The notes under the pieces: model-generated
Database searches by the model: none
Seen by the model: only the letters and a program-made list of their open reading frames with translations
Told to the model about the DNA's origin: nothing
Shown here: positions 35,776 to 64,000 of the stretch, piece by piece
Position numbering within the stretch: position 1 is the first letter of the stretch
Layout of the letters: each line of letters begins with the position of its first letter
DNA from: Macrotis lagotis
Taxonomy: Eukaryota; Chordata; Mammalia; Peramelemorphia; Peramelidae
Direction: 5' to 3'
Assembly (NCBI RefSeq): GCF_037893015.1
Contig: NC_133663.1
Coordinates: 2,927,378 to 2,991,377, forward strand
Length of the DNA stretch: 64,000 nucleotides
Made by a program: the position numbers and the translations under genes

Positions 35776-36967
35776 TAAGTAGGGCCTGTAAATATTTTTC
35801 TCTCTTCCCTTTACTTCTTCACTGTCCCTTTCTCATCTCTTCAGTTGAAGGTAAAGAAGACTATTTCCCCTGGATCACGTTCAACCCTGTGTCCCAGCTC
35901 TTGGCCTTCCCTTTAGAGGGGGACTCTAGAGTTAATCTTGGGATTGTGGACTGCTGAGGGCTTTATCAGGGGTTACCCCGATAATGAATTGAGTTGGGTG
36001 CTCTAAGGGTCTTGTCACTGACTTCCAATCCTGGGTCTGCTCCTGGTCCTGTGGGACTTGGTGCAAATAATGGAATCTCTCCAGGTTTTGGTTCATTTAG
36101 CTACAAAGTGGGCATTGGAGGGAACTGATGACCCTAAAGATCTCTTCCCCACCAAAAACCATCATCTGGTGATGTGGAGGAGGAGGCCATGGGGGTTATG
36201 TTCCCCTCCTCCCTATTTATAATACAAGATGTATGTGTCTGTATATGTGCACACATGTGGACAGAAGACTATCTGTCCACAAACCCTTCATTTCTTTGTA
36301 ACTCATTGTTTTCCTTGGATAGGTTTCATAGACTTGTTCCTAGTTTTCTTACCAATGAAAATCCTTCTTTTCTGTCTTAGAATACTATTTCCCAGGAGCC
36401 CTAGGAGAAAGGCCAGGTGAGCCTGGCAGTATGGGTGGGGTCTGGAAGTTCTTTCTGGCAAAAAAATGTGATTGTCTGGGCTCTGACCCAGGCTGGAGCC
36501 TATGTCACCATTGATTTAGTATTTTGCTTATTAAGGGAGAAACACTTTAAATGAACTTGATGGAGCTGTCTTTGGTAAAATTCAGGGACCTTTCCATTTG
36601 GGATGAACATTCTTGTATTGTTTTTCTTGGTGCTATAGAATCACGGACGGTTTTTCACTGTAAATACTAGGAAGGGTTTGGTCAGAAGCATAATATCCTA
36701 TAAGCTTCTTGCTGTGGAGATAACATCCCGGGTCAAGCCTGCTGGGGCACATTGGGACCCTAGTGAGCTGAGAGACTCTGCCCTGGACAGCTGGCAGGGG
36801 CTTCAGGCACAGTTCAGAGAATCCAGTGAACATTTTCAATTGTTCACAAAGAAAGAAATGCCAGATTTCTTTGATAAATTTTAATCTTTTGATAAGCAGT
36901 TTTGGGAAAGCCCTTGGAGACTTTTTGTTGTTGTTGAAGATTTTGTACCAAAAACGGTTCAGGCAGT

Positions 36968-37022
<55 letters not shown>

Positions 37023-37048
37023 GCAGCAGCAGCAGCAGCAGCGGCAGC
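36968..37048 (+). repeat. (AGC/CAG)n trinucleotide repeat in intron 2
   Basis: Eighteen uninterrupted AGC units (36968-37021), then GGC, six AGC, GGC and AGC. Read in the sense of ATP13A3 transcription it is a CAG repeat. The flanks show no exon. Confidence 0.97.
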
Positions 37049-37488
37049 AACACTAGCATTAGTCTCCTCATCCTTATTTTCAGCTGCCCTTTGAAAACGT
37101 AGGGTTGAGGAGGACTAACAAGTGGCTTCTAGTGGTAAGAACATTGCTTTATTCTCTAGTTTGTGATTTGTAAATTGAATTAAAAAAAATCAAAGTCACT
37201 TTTGGAAAAAGGAACCACTTAGGTTGTACCTGTAGGTTAATGCATTTTAAAGTTAGAATGCTGATTCTTAAAGGAAGTTTGTCCTGATGAATTAATGTTG
37301 TAAGGATTTGTTAGTATTTAGGATTTGTGTAATTGGAATATTTTAGTATGTTTAACTATGTGATCTTCCTTAATTTACATGAATGATGGCACCCCAAATT
37401 AAATAACTGTGGACATCTGAATCCTTTCTGTTTTGGATCTTTTAGAACTTTCTTTTTTTAAACATTTTTTTTCTATTCATTCTTACTT

Positions 37489-37545
37489 TTATTTATTCAC
37501 TCACCCCATTTATTTATCTATTTATTTGCTTATTTATTTATTCTT
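37489..37545. repeat. (TTTA)n-like tract
   Basis: Imperfect TTTATTTA units with CTATTTATTTG interruptions. Confidence 0.75.
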
Positions 37546-37956
37546 TCCTTTCAATAGCTAATTCCCCTTGTTCTTTGGCAGCTGATTTTCTTGACTAGAT
37601 TTCATCATATTTTACTCTGGAAGGTGAATTTTATCTGACATTTCTCTTAATGTCAGAGTATTTAAATTTAAATTCATGATTTAAATAAAGCATTTTTAAT
37701 TTAATTGAGATGAATTTCTATTTCATTTGGACTTTACCTTTTAATAATTTTTCTTATAAAACAAAGACAGATACAGCCCCAGGAGAAGTAATATTGACTT
37801 TGAGGTACTATACTGTAGGACTTAATTGAAGCTTCCTGAGACTTTTGTTTTGTCTAGAATTTTAACAGATTAGCCTAACTTTTGGACATCATTCCTTATT
37901 CCTACAACTAAGAAGGAAACCTCACCAATGGATAGAATTACTGAGATTTAAATTTT

Positions 37957-38092
37957 TTTAAAAAATTTTATTTATTTAAGGCAATATGGTCAAGTGAGTT
38001 GCCCAAGGTCACACTGCAGGTAGGCAATTATTAAGTCTGAGGCCACATTATTAATAACGAAGGCCCTATCCACTGTGTCACCTTGCTGCCCC
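37957..38092 (-). repeat. tRNA-derived SINE, antisense, diverged
   Basis: AAGTGAGTTGCCCAAGGTC through ACTGTGTCACCTTGCTGCC, with a small internal deletion. Confidence 0.75.
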
Positions 38093-39364
38093 CTGTGGGT
38101 TGAATAGTAATGCAGCTTTTTAAGGATAGCAATCTTTTCTGCATGGGAGAAACAATGTTTTAATTTGGACAAATTAATTCCAAATGAAAAATGTAGTAAG
38201 CTCCAGCCATTTCTTCATATTGAAAAGGAAGACAAAAATGAAGATTGAACTAGTTTCATAATCTGATCCTTAGCCAGTTGATGTTATTGAAAAACAGGTT
38301 ATTAAGTGGCTTGCTAAATCGTGGAAGAAATCACTTGTGAGGATAGAAGGATACAGAGAGACTGCCTCTGGTCATGTGGGATTTATAATCAGCATCCTCT
38401 GGTTAATTTTTGGTCCAGTATATTCACAGATGCTTATGAAAACTGAGCTCAAATCAAGTGGTTACCAGTAAGCTTCAGAAAGGCTACAAAAGGAGGTTGT
38501 ATAGGGTTTGGGGTAAGAAATTGGTGGGTTGTTTGCCTCAAAGCAAGAAATGCGAGGTTGCATTCACTCTCTCCCATTAAATCCATTCCCTTACCTGCAA
38601 ATGCATTAGTAAATGTTTGGTTTATGACACAGAAATTGTTAAGAATGAGTTTGGACTCTGAAAGCCTCAGCATCTATTTATTTTGGGGGTGACCTTCATT
38701 TCATGGTTGCATGGCCAAGTAATTATCACAGTAACCAGCCTATGGATCATGGACCTTGTTGTGTCAGTGACTCCTCAGAATATTTTTTTAATGAGTAAAA
38801 GCCATAAGATTACCAAGGAAAGCAATTACATCGAAAATGATTAATATATTTACAAAGTTCAGATCAGATGTCCCAGATCTAGGAGGAATTTCCCTCCTCC
38901 CCACCTTACTCCCCAGTCATATCAGGCAGGTATAAAGCTACTAGAGCTGACTTTTTGTTTTAAAAAGGAAATAATCCCTCTCAATTGCCAAGAATATTAA
39001 AGTATTAACTTGCAGAAACATTTTTTTCTTGATTTGATTGACATTAAAAATTAATTCCTTTGAGTGCCTCCCCTTAGAGGCTCCTTTGTGCTGCTGGCAT
39101 CCTTGTCCTATATCTCCTCTTGTGGTTCCTAGGGTTTCCAGTGCTCCCTTCAGTCTCCTTCCCTCAAGCCCATCTCCCTTCTCTGCAACCTTCCTACAGC
39201 CCAGCTGGCCCCACCAAGGGCTCTCCTATTGCTCGTTGGCCTCATGGGCTAGGCTCATCTCTTCTATTTTTACAGTTCATCTCATCCTATCAGCATCAGT
39301 ATCTTCTCAACAAAAATGTGATCTTGCCTTCTTTGGAGGCCCCCAGTACTATATATCCCAAGTG

Positions 39365-39575
39365 TGGTAGTGCTGAGAGGCAGGAAGACCAGAATTCAAA
39401 TTCCACCTCCCACTTAGTAGATCTGTGACCCTGAGCCTCAGTTTCTTACACGGTAAAGTAGGGATAATAACCACACTGCCTCGCAGGGCTGTTGTGAACC
39501 TCAAAGGAGGTAGTACAGGGTGCATTGCAAACCCTAAGGCTCTTGATGGATGGTTATGTGACTGTTACTATCTTG
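39365..39575 (+). repeat. MIR-type SINE, sense
   Basis: CCAGAATTCAAATTCCACC, GACCCTGAGCCTCAGTTTCT and GGGATAATAACCACACTGCC follow MIR order. Confidence 0.65.
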
Positions 39576-39877
39576 TTTTAGAGCAGAACTAGATTCTTTC
39601 CTTGCAGGCCTTCAGTTTTATTGAATGAATGAGGTAAAGGAGCTTATTCTGTATTGCACACCCAGCAATTGTCTTCTATTACAGTGAGCTTCCACAAGTC
39701 TCACCTGACTCCTGTCTTAAGTGACCCCAAACTCCCTGTCACTTGCAGGATTAAATAGAGAATCTTCTGCTTGGCCTTCCAAGCCCCTCCTAATCTTTCT
39801 ATCTTCTTCCTATGCTCAACTAAAAATCACTTAGCTTTGGCAGGGAAGACCTAATTCAATGATGTTTGTCTTTCATT

Positions 39878-40024
39878 TAAAAAAATTATTTAAGGCAATG
39901 GAGTTAAGTGACTTCCCCAAGGTCACATAGCTAGGTAGTTATTAAGTGTCTGAGGCCAGATTTGAACTTAGGTCCTCCTGATTCCAGGGTCAGTGCTCTA
40001 TCCCCTGCAACACCTGGCTGCCCC
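39878..40024 (-). repeat. tRNA-derived SINE, antisense
   Basis: GGAGTTAAGTGACTTCCCCA to CAACACCTGGCTGCCCC. Confidence 0.8.
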
Positions 40025-40027
40025 TGT

Positions 40028-40186
40028 CTGTCATTCTTAAAGAAGACAACGTGATGCCATGGACAAGCACATAAATTGAATTTGAGTGAGGAGGGGCTGT
40101 GCTAAGTACCAGCCTCATTTTCTCAGGAGCCATCTGGGTCCAGGGGCCAGGTATGGGTTAGGATGACTGGAGATGGCCCTGATGTG
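40028..40186 (+). repeat. Dispersed RTE/SINE-type repeat, sense
   Basis: TGTCATTCTTAAAGAAGACA, TTGAATTTGAGTGAGGAGG, GCTGTGCTAAGTACCAGCC and AGCCATCTGGGTCCAGGGG; same unit as 14766 and the reverse complement at 13936. Confidence 0.6.
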
Positions 40187-40305
40187 AGGCAATTAGGGTT
40201 AAGTGACTTGTCCAAGGTCACACTGCTGGTAGTGTCAAGTGTCTGAGGCTAAATTCGAACTCCTGTCCTCCTGACTTCAAGGCCAGTGCTCTATCTGCTG
40301 CATAC
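40187..40305 (-). repeat. tRNA-derived SINE, antisense, older copy
   Basis: AAGTGACTTGTCCAAGGTC, GTGTCTGAGGCTAAATTCG and TGCTCTATCTGCTGC. Confidence 0.7.
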
Positions 40306-41194
40306 TTTGACACATCCTCCGGTGGGTGGTTGGTGGTAGGGACTGCAAGCAGTTGGTGCCTCTATCACTGCAGCCTCATGTTGCCACCTGGCCAGGCACG
40401 GCAGATTTGGGACATCATATTGTTGTTAATGAGTATCCTCAACTGATTGAATTTGATGTCAGGGCTTTGGAGCCCCAAGGAGATTAAGGGAGGGTCTTGA
40501 AAATGAGAGATGAGGGGGACTGGGAACCTGCTTTAAAAAAAAAAGGAACCAAAAAGAACTCCTTGAATTTGCTATTATTTCCTGGCCAAATTCCCAAATG
40601 TGGCTCATTTGTGATCCCTGGAAACCATCCTGCGTCGACCCAGAAGAGAGATGTCCTGCCAGCCCCCCTGACTAATCACTGCAGAGGATGGTGGACTAGT
40701 CATGGTGGTCATGCACATTAGCAGCTGACCCAACCCTGTTTGCAGAGTTTTGATGAATGACTGAGGTCGATGTGGCAGGCCTTTGGCCCTAATCCTCTTC
40801 CCTGTTATCAGTGCTTAGGCCTGGTTTGTGGCATTGAATGCAAAAGTTGGGTTTTTGAAGACCCCACCCTGTCAGACTGGAACAATGGGTTTCATCTAAC
40901 TACGGGAAAATTGGCCCAGGGTCCATGTAAAGTTTGTGCTCTTGATTTTTTTTTTTTTTTGTCTCATTTCTTGTTTTGTTGCTTTCATTTCCGATTAGCT
41001 CCCTCTTTCCTTTGAGCCAAAAAAAACCCTCATCCCTTGGGATGAGGAATTAAAAAAAGAAGGAAAAGAAACTTTCAATCCAAGTAACCCAGTGCAAGAC
41101 TTCTGTAGCTCTTAGATGAGAAAAGAAATCTTGTTCTGATGGCAGTTCTAGGGGAAAAGAAATGAATGTTAGATTGGAAATATTAATGATACTA

Positions 41195-41390
41195 GTAATT
41201 GATTGTGACTGTGTATCAGCTCATAGTTTGGCAAGTATTTCTGCATCTGTTTTCTTCTATACTCAGTCCTGGAGCTTGTGTTAATGCCCTTTTATAAAGG
41301 AGGAAATGGAGGCTTTGATGTGCCCATGGTCTCATAACTACTGAGTGCTGGTGAGACAAGATTTGAACCCAAGTTCTTCTACTTGGTTTG
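41195..41390 (-). repeat. MIR-type SINE, antisense
   Basis: CTCATAGTTTGGCAAGTAT, AAAGGAGGAAATGGAGGC and GACAAGATTTGAACCCAAG. Confidence 0.6.
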
Positions 41391-43046
41391 AGAGAAAAAA
41401 AAACATTAACCGCCCCCAAACCCCAAAGCAGAGTCAATGATTGCCCCTGAGAGCTCTGATCTATGCAGCAGAGGACTCCCTTTGGTCTGAAAGGGACAGG
41501 GAGCAAGGACCCAGGAGTAGGGCAGAGCCCTGGGAGGCCCGAGAGATGGCTGACTATGGATGGGGCGCAGTCCCTTGATACTTCTGCAAATTCATTACTT
41601 GTTAAGGGTGTAGTGTCTTGTCAAAGATGGGAAGGCAGCCCTTTTGGGCAGCTCAGCTTTGTTCTCCAGCCCAGAAATCCTCTGCTCTGGGCTTGGGGTC
41701 CCATTCCCAGCTCCTCTGGTCAGATGCCAAATGGTGCCATTTCTACACTAACAACATCCTGTCACTTTTTTTTTTTGCTCCATTTCCATAACTGCTCTGT
41801 TAGTTTGTGCCCTTATCATTTCTCACCTGGATTATTGAAACAGCCTTCTGATTCCTCATCCTGCCGCGGTCTCCCCATTGTAGGCCTCCTCACTCATCAT
41901 TGTCGCACCTTCCATGTCAATCTGACCAAATGGTATCCCTCTTCCCCCACCCACTCTAGGATCAAATAGAAGCTCGTCTAGTCATGACTGACCTCCGTTG
42001 CTTCCCTTGCCACGATCGGTGTTCCAGCCAGATTGAGGTTGGCACTCTTCTTCAGACAAGACTGTCCATGCCCTGCCTCTCTGTCAAGATGAGGCCTTCT
42101 TCCCCAACCGCTGCTGGTGGAGTCCCTTTGTAGATGGTATTTAAGGTGTCGGAGCCATACACCCAGATTAGAACATAAACTATCTTGAGCGATAGGATTT
42201 CTTTCATTCTTTGCATTTATGTTGCCAGTCCCTAGTATGGTTCTTGGAACATAGGTGCTTAATAAACAGGGTAGTGGAGAATTCCGATTGGTCCCAGCTC
42301 CACTTTGACCTTCCTCTTCTCTCTTCCGCTAGATGAATTAGAAGTTCCTTGAGAGCAGCTCAGTGTCATATGTGCATGTGGAATGTACTGATTTGTATAC
42401 ACATGCTGTGTCCCTTGATAGAAGGATAGCAGGCCAAGTTCTGGCTCCTCTATAGAATGAAGGGACCACAGACATGACCGACTGACCCCATGTCAAGGCT
42501 GATGTAATGTGAAATTCTCCTAAAGAGATGGGCCTGCCTCAGTTGGAAGCCTTAGTTGGGGAGAAGCTGTCAATGCCTTTGTGAAAAAGCATTCATGGCA
42601 AAGCATGGTAGGAGAGAAATAGCAATTCCCTGCTCTGAGAATAGTAGAACAGGACCCCGGCAGAGTGGGGAGGAGGCATCTCTCTGATTGAAGCTGACTC
42701 GGCGGCCCGAGATTACAGGAGAGAGAAGTGGGGGAGTCTTGACTCCTGGTTGGAAGGTTTACTTTATTCTTTACGATATGGTGAAATGACATAGAGGCAG
42801 GGGATTCCCCTGTCCTAAAGAATCACCAGAGCCCATTCCTAAGTCCTGGGCAGAGTGGGCAGAGACAGACCAGGTCGGGGGCCTCATGAGTGACAGGGCT
42901 GGTATTTGGGTCTAAATTCTTGTACCTCCAAGCCCAGGAAGTAGCTGAATGAACCCTTGACTTCTGAGGGCCGAAGGGAACGAATGGCTCTCTCATGGCT
43001 CATTGTGGCAGAAGATTACTTCATTCCTTGTTCTTTTTCTCATTAG

Positions 43047-43096
43047 TTATCTTCAAGTATTCTGAAGCTGAGAAATAATTTTGTAACACAGTAAAA
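43047..43096 (+). other. ATP13A3: ATP13A3 exon 3, 5' UTR part
   Basis: Acceptor TTTTTCTCATTAG precedes 43047. Fifty nt of leader follow before the main ATG at 43097. The leader part has no ATG of its own but has stops in the frames that close the two late uORFs opened in exon 2. Confidence 0.85.
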
Positions 43097-62589
<19,493 letters not shown>

Positions 62590-63125
62590 TGACAGTGAAA
62601 ATGGTTTTAAATTCCTTTAATGAATTTCTTCTCCCCCACCTACTCCCTTAATTAATGGTTTTTTTCTTCTTTTATTTTTTTAACCAGTCTTTCCAATTTG
62701 AAAATGTTGTTGATGTTTTTGGCTTAATTCTTTAAGAAACTTGAAAAGATAGTTTGCTTGAGTAGCCTTTCTGAAGTCCTTCCTTAGTGTCTAGATATAC
62801 CCTCTTGGTCTTATGGTTGACCCTCCTGTTGCTGCTGACTGACTCCAGGCAGGGAAGCCACTTTTCTTAGCTTCCCTTTCTTTCCTCATGGGAAGGAGTT
62901 GCCTCTTTACAGGGTGCTTGTGAGACTTGGCAAAACCCTTGGCAGAACCAGTGATTATTAATGATTTTTACTTATTTGTGAAGAATATCATTATTGAGGA
63001 GGAGAATCAGGGTTTCAGAACCCCAGGATTGCCTCCCCATTAATTTTCCTTGTCCTCAGTGTCATAAACATTGGCGCTTATTCTCATTCAGAGAGAATCA
63101 GTTGAAACTTTTCTTTCTAGGTCTC

Positions 63126-63284
63126 TTTTTTTTTTCTTTCGCTTTTTGCGAGGCGATGGGGTTAAATGACTTGCCCAAGGTCACACAGCTAGGTAATGAT
63201 TGGGTGTCTGAGGGTCCTCAAGAGGACTTGGGTCCTCTTGACTCCAGGGCCGGCGCTCTATCCACTGTGCCACCTAGCCACTCT
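63126..63284 (-). repeat. tRNA-derived SINE, antisense
   Basis: GCGAGGCGATGGGGTTAAAT to CTGTGCCACCTAGCCACTC. Confidence 0.83.
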
Positions 63285-63401
63285 GGAACTTACCTTTCTA
63301 AGACTTGATTGGCATTGACTTATGTGCTCTGGGGAAGCATAGGAGCTGAGGGTTTGCTGCTGCCAGGTAATTCTGATCAGAATTTAATGAGATTCAGAGA
63401 G

Positions 63402-63475
63402 ATACACACACATGCATACACTCAGGTATAGTTGTGTGTGCGTACACACATACACAGACCCACTCACACCTACCC
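63402..63475. repeat. CA/TG-rich imperfect microsatellite
   Basis: ACACACACATGCATACACTC and related imperfect units. Confidence 0.7.
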
Positions 63476-64000
63476 ATCCAAGGGCCTGAGCATTATTAAA
63501 GCACTTGCTGTGTGTGTGCTGGTGATACAGGACAAACAGAATCCCTGCCCTCAAGGAACTTAGATTCTAATGGAGAAGTTCACATTCAAAAAGAGAACTA
63601 TAAAGTGGGTGGGGAAGAGTCCAGGAGGCTGGGGGAAAGTTTAAAAAGAGATGTTCAATCCAACCCTCCTGAAAGAAGCTTCTTGCAGGGCAGATTGCTC
63701 TTCACTTCAGTCTCAGGCACTTAAAGACTTTCTCTGAGCAAGGGAGCTCCCACACAGGGAAGCCCCTGCTCTAGGTCCAGTCCTTGCCTGGAGCTGTGAG
63801 CCATCTCTCTGAACTTGTCTACCTGATGTGAAACTGGTCTTTTTCAAAAAGGTTTTCACATGAACAAGCCAAGTCCATCAATCCCCAAGAAATAATTCTC
63901 AGATGATGGGAAATGATGACCTTGTTCTGTCATTACACAAACTATTTTTGTAGGGAAAATAACCCCCCAGGCCATTCTCTTGACCTTGTGCTCCCAGGCC

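Larger units (their letters stand above)
19365..43046 (+). other. ATP13A3: ATP13A3 intron 2 (proposed, 23.7 kb)
   Basis: No coding exon was recognised. It contains the LINE, SINE, 7SL-like and microsatellite features listed separately. Stretches such as 22.2-22.6, 22.75-24.6, 28.5-31.2, 35.8-36.9, 37.05-37.9, 38.1-39.3 and 41.4-43.0 kb hold nothing I can name beyond short low-complexity tracts. Confidence 0.55.

Overview
The window is vertebrate nuclear DNA, almost certainly from a marsupial. The repeats show this: about twenty copies of one young tRNA-derived SINE (A-box-like head, B-box-like GGTTCAAATCC segment, poly-A tail), L1 3' ends of marsupial type, L2/L3 and MIR/MON-type relics, one long RTE-clade LINE and one BovB-like RTE fragment. 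The density of the young SINE suggests an Australian marsupial such as a dasyurid, but I cannot fix the species.

The one protein-coding gene I recognise is the 5' half of ATP13A3, a P5B-type (polyamine-transporting) P-type ATPase, on the + strand. Twelve coding exons, all with GT-AG borders and matching phases, give residues 1-494 (1482 nt from 43097 to 62541). They cover the N-terminal membrane-inserted segment, M1-M2, the actuator domain with TGES, M3, M4 with the PPALP motif, and the catalytic Asp of the split DKTGT motif. The reading ends at D493-K494, because the TGT part lies beyond the window. Upstream are a CpG-island promoter (about 16.5-18.3 kb), a probable non-coding exon 1 ending at 17684, and a probable non-coding exon 2 (19278-19364). 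If both leader exons are used, the 5' leader carries several short uORFs that all stop before the main ATG.

Layout: 1-16.5 kb is intergenic and rich in repeats, and holds a decayed processed copy of CHTOP (14.4-15.9 kb) split by a repeat. 16.5-18.3 kb is the CpG island with a 9-bp x 9 tandem repeat, a TCACGTGA E-box and a GC-rich minisatellite. 19.4-43.0 kb is a very large intron 2 with L2/L3 LINEs, a 7SL-like relic, a (GT)n tract and an 18-unit pure CAG repeat. 43-62.5 kb holds the coding exons; intron 7 carries a nearly complete but dead RTE LINE. 62.5-64 kb is intron 14.

I found no operon-like, phage-like or CRISPR-like system. The points most worth a second look are the uORF-dense leader of this polyamine-transporter gene, the E-box in its promoter, the intronic CAG repeat and the CHTOP retrocopy.
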